The notes: generated from the letters alone by a model not told the origin. A stretch of 64,000 nt of DNA from Polynucleobacter sp. MWH-UH25E (GCF_018687095.1 NZ_CP061286.1:806001-870000); one strand, 5' to 3'. Shown: positions 16,804-27,188, numbered from the stretch's first letter. A program made the numbers and translations.

Positions 16804-18189
16804 ATGCCCGTGAGTCAGCCGCTTTCAACCCTAAATGCCCTTTCCCCCCTAGATGGACGCTATGCCGGAAAACTAGACGCATTGCGTCCATGGTTATCCG
16901 AAGCTGCCTTTATGCGTCAGCGTGTTTTTGTGGAAATTCATTGGCTGCTTGCTTTGGCCGCTGCCAGCCTGCCTGATGTACCAAAGATCAATGCTGCTGA
17001 TGAAGCTTTTTTGCTATCACTGCCGGAGAACTTTTCTGATGCTGATGCGCAACGTATTAAAGATATTGAAGCAGTCACTAATCATGACGTAAAGGCTGTG
17101 GAGTATTTCTTAAAAGAAAAAGTTGCTAATCGACCTGACTTATTGAAAGCTAGCGAGTTCATTCATTTTGCTTGCACATCTGAAGACATTAACAATACCT
17201 CCCACGGGTTGATGTTGCGTGGCGCACGTGATGAAGTATTGCTGCCACAGCTTCGCAAAGTGCTCTCCGTTTTGACTGACTTAGCCGTGGAGCATGCAAA
17301 AGTGCCTTTGCTTTCGCGCACTCATGGCCAACCTGCCTCACCTAGTACTCTAGGTAAAGAAATTGCGAACATTGCAAAGCGTTTAGAGCGCGCTATTGAA
17401 TCAATCGCCGCTGTGCCATTACTCGGAAAAATGAATGGTGCGGTCGGTAACTACAACGCCCACTTATCTGCATACCCAGATTTTGATTGGGAAAACTTCT
17501 CCAAGAATGTAGTGGAGAAGCGCTTAGGTCTTACCTTTAATCCGTATACCATTCAAATTGAGCCTCATGATGGTATGGCGCAATTGTTTGATGCGATCGC
17601 TAGAGCGAACACGATTTTGTTAGACATGGATCGTGATTTCTGGGCCTATATCTCTGTTGGTTACTTTAAGCAGCGGACCAAAGCGGGCGAAATTGGTTCA
17701 TCTACGATGCCGCATAAAGTAAACCCGATTGACTTTGAAAACTCCGAAGGAAATCTAGGCGTTGCTAATGCCTTGTTACGCCATCTCGCTGAAAAATTAC
17801 CTGTCTCCCGTTGGCAGCGTGACTTAACTGACTCCACTGTTTTGCGTAACTTGGGCCCAGCTTTTGGCCACAGCGTGTTGGCTTATGACAGCGCCTTACG
17901 CGGCTTGGGTAAGTTAGAGGTTAATCATGCTGCTATCGCTGCCGATCTCGATGAGTGCTGGGAAGTGTTGGCTGAGCCAGTGCAAACCGTCATGCGTCGC
18001 TATGGCATCGAAAATCCCTATGAGCAATTGAAAGAGCTCACTCGTGGCAAAGGTATCAACCAAGCGGATTTACAAAACTTTGTTCGTGGTTTGAAGATTC
18101 CAGAGGATGCTAAAGCGCGCTTGCTAGAAATGACTCCATCCACTTATTTAGGTAAGGCGGTCGAGTTGACCGAACGTCTCAAAAAGTGA
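16804..18189 (+). CDS. purB: Adenylosuccinate lyase
   Basis: PurB splits SAICAR and adenylosuccinate, releasing fumarate, in two steps of purine synthesis. The 461-residue protein has the fumarase/aspartase superfamily signature GSSTMPHKVNPIDFENSEGN (about residues 298-317), with the catalytic serine in its flexible loop, and RTHGQPASPSTLGKE for the second conserved region. The length is normal. Its stop overlaps the GTG start of waaA (GTGA), so the two are translationally linked. Confidence 0.97.
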   Translation: MPVSQPLSTLNALSPLDGRYAGKLDALRPWLSEAAFMRQRVFVEIHWLLALAAASLPDVPKINAADEAFLLSLPENFSDADAQRIKDIEAVTNHDVKAVEYFLKEKVANRPDLLKASEFIHFACTSEDINNTSHGLMLRGARDEVLLPQLRKVLSVLTDLAVEHAKVPLLSRTHGQPASPSTLGKEIANIAKRLERAIESIAAVPLLGKMNGAVGNYNAHLSAYPDFDWENFSKNVVEKRLGLTFNPYTIQIEPHDGMAQLFDAIARANTILLDMDRDFWAYISVGYFKQRTKAGEIGSSTMPHKVNPIDFENSEGNLGVANALLRHLAEKLPVSRWQRDLTDSTVLRNLGPAFGHSVLAYDSALRGLGKLEVNHAAIAADLDECWEVLAEPVQTVMRRYGIENPYEQLKELTRGKGINQADLQNFVRGLKIPEDAKARLLEMTPSTYLGKAVELTERLKK

Positions 18190-19541
18190 GTGTGAACTCG
18201 AGCTCAGAATACGGAGTACGTCCTCGGTTCTGGTTTGCTGTTTATCAACTGCTGTGGCATCTGCTTTTGCCGCTTGCATTCGTTCGCTTGGCATGGCGTG
18301 CCAGATACTCTTTTGCGTATTTGCACCATATTCCCGAACGACTTGGATTTGGATATGAAAAACCGGTTTCAAAAGACTGCATTTGGATACACGCGGTATC
18401 TGTTGGGGAAACGCGTGCTGCCCAGCCTTTGATTGAGGCTTATTTGGCGCGTGGCGAGTCTATATTACTCACCCATATGACCTTAAATGGTCGCAGAACA
18501 GGTAAACAGCTTTTTGCCAATGCCATTACAAGAGGACGGATTCGTCAGGTGTATTTGCCCTACGACTTGTGTTGGGCTGTCAAACATTTTTTGAATACTT
18601 TTAAGCCAAAGTTCGGCCTCTTCATGGAAACCGAAGCTTGGCCAACGGCGGTATTCCGTTGCAAGGAAATTGGATTACCTTTATTTTTAATTAACGCCAG
18701 ACTATCTGAAAGAAGTGCGCGTCGGGTTAATCGTTTCGGCAATGCTGGACGAGCGTTGTTTCAGGCCTTTGCAGGAATTTTGGCGCAAACAGAATTTGAT
18801 GCGCAACGTTATCGCAGTCTTGGCGTGAAAAATGTCCGGATTACTGGCAATCTCAAGTTTGATGTTCCTTTGGATTCCAGGTTAGTGGCCCAAGGTAAGC
18901 AATGGCAGCAAGATTTACATGCAGGTGGGCGTTTGATGGTTTGCGCTGCCAGTACGCGTGATGGCGAAGAGGAAATTATTCTCAAGGCCTGGAAGGATTT
19001 GCTGCAAGATTATGCCTTTCAAAAAGCCCCGCTGCTTTGTATAGCCCCAAGACATCCCGAGCGTTTTACAGAAGTTGCGAATCATATTCGGAATGCCAGT
19101 TTGAACTTTAAAGCTCGTTCTGAGCTTACTGAGGTCTCTGGCAATTTTGCTGGAATCGAGGTAGTTCTGGGCGACTCCATGGGCGAGATGCCGATGTATT
19201 ACAGCGCCTCAGATCTTGTAGTGATGGGGGGCAGCCTATTGCCCTTTGGTGGTCAGAATTTAATTGAGGCCTGTGCTGCAGGTTGCCCGGTCTTGCTTGG
19301 TGAGCATACTTACAATTTTCAACAGGCAGCTCTTGATGCAATAGCGATTGGGGCAGCCAAGCGAATTAGCGGCGAATTGCTGCTTGGACAAACTGTGGCG
19401 CTAACAGAATCGTTAAAAGAGCTGCTTTTGCATTCTGCTGAACTGGCCAAGATGGCAGTAGCGGCTAAAGCCTATGCTGTTGAACATCAAGGCGCAACTA
19501 AAAATATCTTAGCTGCCCTTGATCAGCGAATTACCAGCTAG
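18186..19541 (+). CDS. waaA: 3-deoxy-D-manno-octulosonic acid (Kdo) transferase
   Basis: WaaA transfers Kdo from CMP-Kdo to lipid IVA at the inner face of the cytoplasmic membrane, the first step of LPS core assembly. The 451-residue GT-B-fold protein shows an N-terminal hydrophobic anchor (YQLLWHLLLPLAFVRLAW), the family motif IWIHAVSVGETRAAQPL, FMETEAWPT, LINARLSERS, and the C-terminal donor site VVMGGSLLPFGGQNLIEACAAGCPVLLG. The GTG start overlaps the purB stop; a second GTG six bases later is equally possible. Confidence 0.94.
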   Translation: MSVNSSSEYGVRPRFWFAVYQLLWHLLLPLAFVRLAWRARYSFAYLHHIPERLGFGYEKPVSKDCIWIHAVSVGETRAAQPLIEAYLARGESILLTHMTLNGRRTGKQLFANAITRGRIRQVYLPYDLCWAVKHFLNTFKPKFGLFMETEAWPTAVFRCKEIGLPLFLINARLSERSARRVNRFGNAGRALFQAFAGILAQTEFDAQRYRSLGVKNVRITGNLKFDVPLDSRLVAQGKQWQQDLHAGGRLMVCAASTRDGEEEIILKAWKDLLQDYAFQKAPLLCIAPRHPERFTEVANHIRNASLNFKARSELTEVSGNFAGIEVVLGDSMGEMPMYYSASDLVVMGGSLLPFGGQNLIEACAAGCPVLLGEHTYNFQQAALDAIAIGAAKRISGELLLGQTVALTESLKELLLHSAELAKMAVAAKAYAVEHQGATKNILAALDQRITS

Positions 19542-19566
19542 GTAAATTGTCTATTTAACCTTTGGG

Positions 19567-20541
19567 TTAAACACGAGCCCCATAGTTTGGATCTTCATTA
19601 CGGGCATTGTCATCGGGTTTTTTATCACCCTTCACCAAATCTTCGCGAGTAACACCTAGCCACATTGCTAATGCTGCCGCAACGAAAACAGAAGAGTAAA
19701 TACCAAACAAAATACCAATGGTGAGTGCCAAGGCAAAATAAAACAGTGTTGGGCCACCAAAGATCAGCATTGCTAAAACCATCATTTCAGTGCTGCCGTG
19801 AGTGATAACAGTGCGGCTAATAGTGCTGGTAATCGCGTTATCAATAATCTCGCGAGTATTCATCTTGCGGTACTTGCGGAAGTTTTCGCGAATACGGTCA
19901 AAGATCACTACGGATTCGTTTACAGAGTAACCAAGGACCGCTAGCACCGCTGCCAATACTGAAAGTGAGAACTCCCAGTGGAAAAAAGCAAAGAAGCCCA
20001 GAATGATCACAACGTCATGCAAGTTCGCAATGATGCCTGCAAGCGCAAATTTCCACTCAAACCGAAAAGAGAGATAAAGCACAATGCCGATGATTACAAA
20101 TATCAGAGCTTTTAAGCCATCAATCGCCAACTCTTGACCAACTTGTGGGCCGACGAATTCAACGCGTTGTAGCTTAGCGCCTGAGCTTGCGGGATCTAGA
20201 GCTTGCATTACCGCATTGCTTTGATCTGCGGACGAAATAAGCTTGCCATCAGCATCTTTTTGCAAAGGCAGGCGAATCATTACATCGCGTGAGCTACCAA
20301 AGTTCTGAATTTGCGTATCTGCGTAGCCAAGCTTTTCTACTTTGGTGCGAATGGAATCAAGCGGGGCAGTCTGGGGGTAGGTAACCTCCATAACAGTACC
20401 ACCAGTAAATTCAATCGAAAGATGTAAGCCGTTATGCCAGAGGAAAAAGACTGCCGCCAAGAAGGTAATTAAAGAAATCGCATTGAGCACCAATGCATGG
20501 CGCATGAATGGAATATCTTTTTTGATGCGAAAAAATTCCAT
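19567..20541 (-). CDS. secF: Protein translocase subunit SecF
   Basis: A 324-residue inner-membrane protein with six helices. After the first helix it has the family hallmark FTGGTVMEVTYP, a periplasmic domain, and then the RND-type membrane core ending in VFVAAALAMWLG. With SecD it uses the proton gradient to finish protein export through SecYEG. It lies three bases after secD, as the last gene of the cluster. The C-terminal tail after the last helix is short and polar. Confidence 0.97.
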   Translation of the reverse strand: MEFFRIKKDIPFMRHALVLNAISLITFLAAVFFLWHNGLHLSIEFTGGTVMEVTYPQTAPLDSIRTKVEKLGYADTQIQNFGSSRDVMIRLPLQKDADGKLISSADQSNAVMQALDPASSGAKLQRVEFVGPQVGQELAIDGLKALIFVIIGIVLYLSFRFEWKFALAGIIANLHDVVIILGFFAFFHWEFSLSVLAAVLAVLGYSVNESVVIFDRIRENFRKYRKMNTREIIDNAITSTISRTVITHGSTEMMVLAMLIFGGPTLFYFALALTIGILFGIYSSVFVAAALAMWLGVTREDLVKGDKKPDDNARNEDPNYGARV

Positions 20542-20544
20542 GAC

Positions 20545-22404
20545 TTATTTCTCCTGTGGGCGCCAAACTTGGCCAATCGCGAGTTTCTGAATTTTCTTGT
20601 GTCTGCCGTACCAAAGATTAACCAGGCCACGTGAGAAGAAGACTGCAGAGAACATCGAAGTCAAAATACCGAGACAGTGCACAACGGCAAAGCCTTTAAT
20701 CGGACCAGAGCCAAAAGCTAATAGTGCAAGACCTGCGATTAAGGTAGTGACGTTGGAGTCCAAGATGGTTGCCCAAGCTTTATCGAAACCAATTGCAATC
20801 GCAGTTTGAGGTGAGGAGCCATTGCGCAGCTCTTCGCGAATACGCTCATTAATCAAAACGTTAGAGTCAATCGCCATACCAAGCGCTAAAGCCATAGCGG
20901 CAATACCTGGTAGTGTCAGGGTAGCTTGCAGCATTGATAAGACTGAAATCAATAGGAGTAGATTGACTGCCAAAGCCACTACGGAGAAAGTTCCGAATAG
21001 CATGTAGTAAACCATCATGAAAATCGCAATTGCAGAGAAACCAATCAAGAGGGACTTAAATCCCTTTTCAATATTCTCAGCACCCAAGCTAGGTCCGATT
21101 GTGCGCTCTTCAATAATTTCCATTGGTGCTGCAAGCGATCCAGCGCGCAATAAGAGGGCTAAGTCATTAGCGCTCTCAGTAGTTGGTTGACCAGTAATCT
21201 GAAACTTAGAGCCGAATTCACCTTGAATCGTGGCAATCGTGAGAACTTCACCTTTGCCTTTTTCAAACAGAATCATGCCCATTGGCTTACCAATGTTTTC
21301 GCGAGTTACTTCTTGCATAACTCGACCACCAGCGGCGTCTAGGGAGATATTTACTGCGGGTCGTTGGTTTTGATCAAAGCCAGCGCTGGCATCGGTAATG
21401 CGATCACCACTAAAAATGACTGATTTTTTAAATACGCCTAAACGGTTTTCACCAAAGCGGAAGGTATCCATGCCAGGAGGTGGCGTTTCGCCAACTCCAA
21501 TGGTCGATACCAATGGATCTGCAAGACGAGATTCTAAAGTTGCTGTACGACCAATGATGTCCTTTGCGCGTGCAGTGTCTTGCACGCCTGGAAGTTGAAC
21601 AACAATGCGCTCAGCCCCTTGTTGTTGGATTACTGGTTCTTTGACTGCCAATTCATTTACACGCTTATTCAGGGTGATGATGTTTTGCTTTACCGCATTG
21701 TCCTGAATATCTTTTAATGCCTTTGGCTTGAACTCTCCCAATAGTTTGGATGAGCTGCCATTTGCTTTAACCAGCCAAGTGAGATCAGGTTGGGATGTAT
21801 TCAAAAGTGAGCGCGCAGTTTCCGCTTCATCAATGCTGCCAAAATTAATGGTGATGGAATCCACTCCACGATCAATACCTTGATGGCGAATGTTTTTATC
21901 ACGCAATTGGCTGCGAATATCTGTGGCTAATGAAGTGACTTTTTTCTGCACTGCGCCTTTCATATCTACCTGCAAGAGGAAGTAGACGCCACCGCGTAAA
22001 TCTAGGCCTAATGGCATTGGTAGGGCATTAATTGCATTGAGCCAGCCTGGCGTGTTCGACAGGAGATTAAGGGCTACGGTGTAGTTAGGATCATTTTGAT
22101 CTGTGTTCAGTTTTTGCTGTAAGAGATCGCGAGCACGTAACTGAATATCGGTATTGTTAAAGCGAATTTTGATTGAGCCTACATTACCTGCTGCTTCAAA
22201 AAATACGCCAGTGTTGTCAATGCTGGCATCAGCCAGAATTTTCTCAACACGAGATTGCGTTGCTAAATCCACTTTAATGGTTGGTTTAGCAGATGAGACT
22301 TGAACCGCTGGAGCCTCTCCATAGAAATTGGGTAATGAATACAGTCCGCCAATCAGCAAAGCTATGGCAATGACTAAATATTTCCAGAGAGGATAGCGAT
22401 TCAT
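20545..22404 (-). CDS. secD: Protein translocase subunit SecD
   Basis: A 619-residue inner-membrane protein with one N-terminal helix, a large periplasmic P1 domain (about 30-430) introduced by LGLDLRGGVYFLLQVD, and five C-terminal helices containing the RND motif MALALGMAIDSNVLINERIREE. The aspartate in AIDSNVL is the conserved residue thought to carry protons. It pairs with SecF and YajC, encoded on either side. Length is normal for the proteobacterial single-SecD type. Confidence 0.97.
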   Translation of the reverse strand: MNRYPLWKYLVIAIALLIGGLYSLPNFYGEAPAVQVSSAKPTIKVDLATQSRVEKILADASIDNTGVFFEAAGNVGSIKIRFNNTDIQLRARDLLQQKLNTDQNDPNYTVALNLLSNTPGWLNAINALPMPLGLDLRGGVYFLLQVDMKGAVQKKVTSLATDIRSQLRDKNIRHQGIDRGVDSITINFGSIDEAETARSLLNTSQPDLTWLVKANGSSSKLLGEFKPKALKDIQDNAVKQNIITLNKRVNELAVKEPVIQQQGAERIVVQLPGVQDTARAKDIIGRTATLESRLADPLVSTIGVGETPPPGMDTFRFGENRLGVFKKSVIFSGDRITDASAGFDQNQRPAVNISLDAAGGRVMQEVTRENIGKPMGMILFEKGKGEVLTIATIQGEFGSKFQITGQPTTESANDLALLLRAGSLAAPMEIIEERTIGPSLGAENIEKGFKSLLIGFSAIAIFMMVYYMLFGTFSVVALAVNLLLLISVLSMLQATLTLPGIAAMALALGMAIDSNVLINERIREELRNGSSPQTAIAIGFDKAWATILDSNVTTLIAGLALLAFGSGPIKGFAVVHCLGILTSMFSAVFFSRGLVNLWYGRHKKIQKLAIGQVWRPQEK

Positions 22405-22427
22405 GTCGAGATACTTTTAATAAAAAA

Positions 22428-22754
22428 TTAAGCGGACTTCAATGTGCCTTTAGGCAATACAGTGGTAATGGCACCTTTCTGTAATTGCACTTCTGTCCCA
22501 GCAGAAATTTCAACAGTGACTACTTGATCTTTTAATGCCGTTACTTTGCCCATAATGCCGCCAACAGTAACAACCTCATCACCTACTGCGAGTGCTTCGA
22601 GCATCGCTTTGGTTTCCTTCTGGCGTTTCATTTGTGGACGAATCATGATGAAGTACAAAACTGCGAACATCAAGATTAAAGGTAGGAAGCTCATCAAGCC
22701 GCCTGCATCTGCGCCCGCGGCTGGAGCCTGGGCAAAAGCGTTACTAATCCACAT
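22428..22754 (-). CDS. yajC: Preprotein translocase subunit YajC
   Basis: A 108-residue small membrane protein with one helix (FLPLILMFAVLYFIMIRPQMKRQKE) and the conserved VGDEVVTVGGIMGKV cytosolic part. It associates with SecDF. The first 20 residues look like a short polar/alanine-rich leader. The ATG follows a GGAGG ribosome-binding site, and the gene starts a yajC-secD-secF block 133 bp after tgt; that gap may hold its own promoter, but I see no clear consensus. Confidence 0.96.
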   Translation of the reverse strand: MWISNAFAQAPAAGADAGGLMSFLPLILMFAVLYFIMIRPQMKRQKETKAMLEALAVGDEVVTVGGIMGKVTALKDQVVTVEISAGTEVQLQKGAITTVLPKGTLKSA

Positions 22755-22887
22755 ATCAAACCTCCGTTAATGACTAATTGGAAACTGCTACATTTTTAAG
22801 CTTTTGAGAGAAAGCCGTAAACCCGCAATTCTAAACTGTATGGGGCTTTGGAGGTGATTTAAGGGGGTTTATTGTCCCTAGAGGGGG

Positions 22888-24045
22888 TTAATCTTGCCCT
22901 GGTTCTACGCCCCGCTGGCGATTGGCGTGGAATTCCTCGCGATAGGCGCTAAAACGATCCTTACTCAAGGCCTCCCTAACTTCAGTCATTAGCTGTAAGT
23001 AGTAAGAGAGGTTATGGATGGTATTTAGTTGAGAGCCAAGAATTTCATTGGCTTTTTGGAGGTGATTTAGGTAAGACCTGGTGAAATTTTGGCAGGTGTA
23101 ACAAGCGCAAGTTGGGTCCAGTGGTCGATCATCATCTTTGTAGCCAGAATTACGCAGTTTCAAATCACCAAAGCGAGTAAAGAGCCAACCATTGCGTGCA
23201 TTTCGAGTAGGCATGACGCAGTCGAACATATCGATCCCTAGGCTTACACCCAAGATGAGGTCTTCAGGGGTGCCTACACCCATGAGGTAGTGTGGCATGT
23301 GCTCGGGCAATTTTGGTGCGGTGAAATTCAGAATGCGCTCAAACTCTGGCTTTGGTTCGCCAACGGAAAGACCGCCAATCGCGATTCCATCAAAGCCTTG
23401 TTGACTGACTGCGTCAAGTGAAAACTCGCGAAGATTTTCAAACATGCCTCCCTGGACAATGCCAAAGAGTCCGTTGCCAGTATTGAGTTCACGAAAGCGT
23501 TTTAATGAGCGATCACCCCAGCGAAGAGACATTTCAAGTGACGCACGCGCAGTCTTTTCACTAGTGGCTTGGCCCTTGGTTTCGTAAGGAGTGCACTCGT
23601 CGAATTGCATTGCAATGTCGCTATTAAGCACCGCCTGGATTTCCATTGAAACTTCAGGTGACATAAAGAGTTTGTCACCATTAATGGGTGAGGCAAAAGT
23701 AACACCTTCCTCTGAAATTTTTCGCAGTGCGCCCAAACTAAAAACTTGGAAGCCACCAGAGTCCGTGAGAATGGGCTTATCCCAGCCCATAAAACGATGT
23801 AGGCCACCATGTTTTTTAATGACATCTAAGCCTGGTCTGAGCCAAAGGTGAAAAGTGTTGCCTAAGATGATTTGTGCCTTAGCCTCATTAAGGTCGCGCG
23901 GCGTCATAGCCTTCACCGTGCCGTAGGTTCCCACCGGCATAAAGATAGGTGTTTGCACACTGCCATGTGGAAGATCAAGTTGACCAAGCCGTGCTGGACT
24001 CCCAGAGTCTTTTGCCAAAATAGAAAAATGAACGGGTTTGGTCAT
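22888..24045 (-). CDS. tgt: tRNA-guanine transglycosylase
   Basis: Tgt swaps guanine 34 for preQ1 in tRNAs with GUN anticodons, in queuosine synthesis. The 385-residue TIM-barrel protein has the nucleophile/base-recognition region ILTDSGGFQVFSLG, GIVQGGMF, the second catalytic aspartate in GIDMFDCVMPTRNARNG, and a complete zinc site C-A-C-x-x-C with the histidine in TIHNL. It overlaps queA by 4 bp, so the two consecutive queuosine enzymes are coupled. Confidence 0.97.
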   Translation of the reverse strand: MTKPVHFSILAKDSGSPARLGQLDLPHGSVQTPIFMPVGTYGTVKAMTPRDLNEAKAQIILGNTFHLWLRPGLDVIKKHGGLHRFMGWDKPILTDSGGFQVFSLGALRKISEEGVTFASPINGDKLFMSPEVSMEIQAVLNSDIAMQFDECTPYETKGQATSEKTARASLEMSLRWGDRSLKRFRELNTGNGLFGIVQGGMFENLREFSLDAVSQQGFDGIAIGGLSVGEPKPEFERILNFTAPKLPEHMPHYLMGVGTPEDLILGVSLGIDMFDCVMPTRNARNGWLFTRFGDLKLRNSGYKDDDRPLDPTCACYTCQNFTRSYLNHLQKANEILGSQLNTIHNLSYYLQLMTEVREALSKDRFSAYREEFHANRQRGVEPGQD

Positions 24046-25088
24046 GATGATGAATTTCCGAGTCGACTTAAAAACATCGCATCTCCATAACTAAAGAAAC
24101 GATATTTTTGATGAATGGCATGCTGGTAAGCAGCGCGAATATTATCCATGCCTGCAAAAGCGCTCACCAACATTAATAGGGTAGATTTTGGCAGATGAAA
24201 GTTTGTTAACAAACAATCTACGGTTTTAAATTCAAATCCAGGGGTAATGAAAAGATTGGTCTCACCGCTACTTTTCTGGCTAATAGCCTGGCTCTCTAGG
24301 GCGCGCAAGCTGGTTGTACCAACGGCAATGACCCGCTTTCCTGCTTGGTGCGTTGTCTGAATTGCCTCCAGCGTTGCGTCTGGGATGGAGAACCACTCAT
24401 AATGCATTTGGTGTTTCGATAAATCTTCCTCGCGAACGGGTGTAAAAGTGCCGGCGCCAACATGCAGAGTAACGGTGGCTTGATTAACGCCTAAGTCACT
24501 AAGTCGTTTCAATATTGCTTCATCAAAATGAAGGCCGGCTGTTGGCGCTGCTACTGCGCCTGGATTTTTGGCGACAACGGTTTGATAGCGTTGTGCATCG
24601 TTGCTATCGGGCTGATGCTCAATGTAGGGCGGTAAAGGTAATTCACCAAAGCGCTCAAGCAAGGAGAAAATATTTTCTGGGAAGCGTACTTCGTAGAAGC
24701 GCCCATCATGGCCAATCATTTCTGCTGGGAAGGATTCGCCTGCGGCATTGTGAATACGAACGATATCACCAGTCTTGGGTACTCTTGATGCTCTGATTTG
24801 GACCCAGGCCTGTTGGTCACCACTAATTCGCTCGATGAGCAGTTCAATGTTCCCGCCAGTCTCCTTTTTGCCATGCAGTCTGGCCGGGATGACTTTGGTG
24901 TCATTAAAGACTAGCAAGTCCCCTGGATTGATAAGGTCTAGGATGTCCTTAAACTGTCGGTCTAGCAATTGAACACCCGCATCTCCATTTGGCTTAAGCT
25001 CTAGGAGGCGGCTATCGGTTCTATTCGCCAAGGGATGCTGAGCGATTAGTTCGGGCGGGAGTTCGTAATTAAAGTCGGAGAGTTGCAT
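24042..25088 (-). CDS. queA: S-adenosylmethionine:tRNA ribosyltransferase-isomerase
   Basis: QueA attaches the ribosyl part of AdoMet to preQ1 in tRNA to give epoxyqueuosine. The protein is 348 residues, with YELPPELIAQHP at the N terminus, VFNDTKVIPARLHGKK, the family signature PTAGLHFDEAIL near the middle and FITPGFEFKTVDCLLTNFHLPKSTLLMLV near the end. First gene of the queA-tgt-yajC-secDF cluster. Its start codon is about 30 bp from the divergent recG start, so their promoters must overlap. Confidence 0.97.
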   Translation of the reverse strand: MQLSDFNYELPPELIAQHPLANRTDSRLLELKPNGDAGVQLLDRQFKDILDLINPGDLLVFNDTKVIPARLHGKKETGGNIELLIERISGDQQAWVQIRASRVPKTGDIVRIHNAAGESFPAEMIGHDGRFYEVRFPENIFSLLERFGELPLPPYIEHQPDSNDAQRYQTVVAKNPGAVAAPTAGLHFDEAILKRLSDLGVNQATVTLHVGAGTFTPVREEDLSKHQMHYEWFSIPDATLEAIQTTHQAGKRVIAVGTTSLRALESQAISQKSSGETNLFITPGFEFKTVDCLLTNFHLPKSTLLMLVSAFAGMDNIRAAYQHAIHQKYRFFSYGDAMFLSRLGNSSS

Positions 25089-25118
25089 AGCATTACCATC
25101 AGGTATTGGATTTTAACG

Positions 25119-27188
25119 ATGACTACCAAGCAAGCGCCAAACACACTCCAAAAAATGGGTTTAGATAGCCCAATGGCCCTTGCTTTGCATCTTCCTTCTC
25201 GCTATGAGGATGAGACGGAGTTGGTTTCGATTGATGAGGCCCTGATTCAGGGGCGATTTGGGTCAGTTCAGACTCAGGGTGTGGTGATTCGCAATCAGGT
25301 TTTGTTTAGGCCGAGAAGGCAGATGGTTGTCACGATTGAGGATAAAACAGAAACCCTGCATTTACGTTTTCTGAATTTCTATCCAAGTCAGCAGAAGCAA
25401 ATGGCTGTTGGTGCTCACATTCGGGTGCGCGGTGAGGTGCGTGAAGGATTTCAGGGTGCAGAAATGGTTCATCCGACGGTGCGCGCTGTTATGCCTGATG
25501 CACCGTTGCCAACTAGCTTGACTCCAGTCTATCCAGCAAGCGCAGGCGTTTCTCAGCCGGCAATTCGCAAGGCTGTGACCCAAGCATTGCGAGATCCAGT
25601 TTTGAAGGATAGTTTGGCAGAGTTTTTGCCAGGCAAGTTGATTAATCAGTTATTGCCAAACAATGACTGGCCCAGTTTGCAATCTGCCATTACATTTCTA
25701 CATCAACCACCAGCAGATGCGGATACGCAAGCATTGTTGGAGCGTACGCATCCTGCATGGCGTCGTGTTCAGTTTGAGGAATTGCTAGCGCAACAGATCT
25801 CATTAAAGCGCGCGCATGCGATTCGTCGAGAGAGGCATGCGCCCAGCTTCAATATAAATGAAGCGCCAACAACCAGCCTTGAAGAGGGCTTGTTAAAAGC
25901 CTTGCCGTTCGAATTAACTAGTGCGCAGTCTCGCGTTTGGGATGAAATTGGAGAGGACTTATTGCATTCATACCCAATGAACCGATTGCTGCAAGGGGAT
26001 GTAGGAAGCGGTAAGACCGTGATTGCAGCTTTAGCGGCTGCGCGGGTAATGGATCATGGTTATCAGGCAGCAATCATGGCGCCAACTGAGATATTGGCTG
26101 AGCAACATTACCTCAAAATGAAGGAATGGTTTGAGCCTCTTGGAGTCCAAATTGCATGGCTATCGGGAAGCTTAAAAGCTAAAGAAAAGAAATTGGCGCA
26201 AGAGTTAATTGAGAGTGGTATTGCGCAGCTTGTCGTCGGTACTCACGCCTTGATTCAAGAGAATGTGCGCTTTGCCAAACTGGGTTTAGCTGTAATTGAT
26301 GAGCAACATCGATTTGGTGTTCGTCAACGCCTAGAGATTCAGCAGAGAGTTGGCTCAGAATTATTTTACTGTCACCAACTCATGATGTCTGCCACGCCAA
26401 TTCCTAGAACATTGGCAATGACATATTACGCTGATTTAGATGTGTCAGTAATTGATGAGTTACCACCAGGGCGCAAGCCAATTGCTACTAAGGTGGTTAA
26501 AGCAAGCCGAAGGGAAGAGGTAGTCCATGGTTTGCAAAGCTGGCTTTCAAAGGGCTTACAAGCTTATTGGGTATGTCCTCTGATTGAGGAGTCTGAAGCG
26601 CTGCAGTTACAAACTGCGGTTGAGAGTTTTGAAGAGCTAACAAAGGCCTTGTCAGAATTTAAAGTGGGTCTAGTTCATGGGCGCCTGAAGGCTGATGAGA
26701 AGGCTGCCGTGATGGCGGCATTTAAGGCTAATGAAATTCAGTTATTAGTCGCAACCACCGTGATCGAAGTGGGTGTTGATGTGCCTAATGCGGCATTAAT
26801 GGTGATTGAGCATGCTGAGCGTTTTGGTTATGCACAAATTCATCAGTTAAGAGGTCGCGTGGGTCGTGGGTCAGCCGATTCGGTATGTATTTTGATGTAC
26901 GCAGAACCTTTATCAATGGCTGCTAAGGAGCGTTTGCAGACCTTGCGCGAAACATCCGATGGATTTGTGATTGCGGAGCGTGACTTATCTTTGCGCGGCC
27001 CCGGAGAGCTCTTGGGGGCTAAACAATCAGGAGATGCCATGTTGCGCTTTGTCGACCTGCAGCGAGATGCTTGGTTAATTGAGTTAGCGCAAAAAGCAGC
27101 AGAGCGTTTGCTAGCAGACCATGGCGATATCGTAGAACGACACTTGGAGCGCTGGCTTGGTTCTCGCGCAGAATTTCTAAAGGCATAA
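25119..27188 (+). CDS. recG: ATP-dependent DNA helicase RecG
   Basis: RecG remodels stalled replication forks and branch-migrates Holliday junctions. The protein of about 689 residues has an N-terminal OB-fold wedge domain, then superfamily 2 helicase motifs: Walker A GDVGSGKTV, DEQHRFGVRQR in place of DEAD, MSATPIPRTLAM, and later ATTVIEVGVDVPNA and HQLRGRVGRG. I start it at the ATG of MTTKQAPNTLQKMG; a TTG 36 bases upstream is in frame but overlaps queA. ubiA follows after 8 bp. Confidence 0.95.
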   Translation: MTTKQAPNTLQKMGLDSPMALALHLPSRYEDETELVSIDEALIQGRFGSVQTQGVVIRNQVLFRPRRQMVVTIEDKTETLHLRFLNFYPSQQKQMAVGAHIRVRGEVREGFQGAEMVHPTVRAVMPDAPLPTSLTPVYPASAGVSQPAIRKAVTQALRDPVLKDSLAEFLPGKLINQLLPNNDWPSLQSAITFLHQPPADADTQALLERTHPAWRRVQFEELLAQQISLKRAHAIRRERHAPSFNINEAPTTSLEEGLLKALPFELTSAQSRVWDEIGEDLLHSYPMNRLLQGDVGSGKTVIAALAAARVMDHGYQAAIMAPTEILAEQHYLKMKEWFEPLGVQIAWLSGSLKAKEKKLAQELIESGIAQLVVGTHALIQENVRFAKLGLAVIDEQHRFGVRQRLEIQQRVGSELFYCHQLMMSATPIPRTLAMTYYADLDVSVIDELPPGRKPIATKVVKASRREEVVHGLQSWLSKGLQAYWVCPLIEESEALQLQTAVESFEELTKALSEFKVGLVHGRLKADEKAAVMAAFKANEIQLLVATTVIEVGVDVPNAALMVIEHAERFGYAQIHQLRGRVGRGSADSVCILMYAEPLSMAAKERLQTLRETSDGFVIAERDLSLRGPGELLGAKQSGDAMLRFVDLQRDAWLIELAQKAAERLLADHGDIVERHLERWLGSRAEFLKA

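Noticed and set aside
19554..19571. TTTAACC/GGTTAAA hairpin between the convergent ends of waaA and secF
   Set aside because: AT-rich 7-bp stem overlapping the secF stop with no T-run on either strand; too weak to call a terminator.
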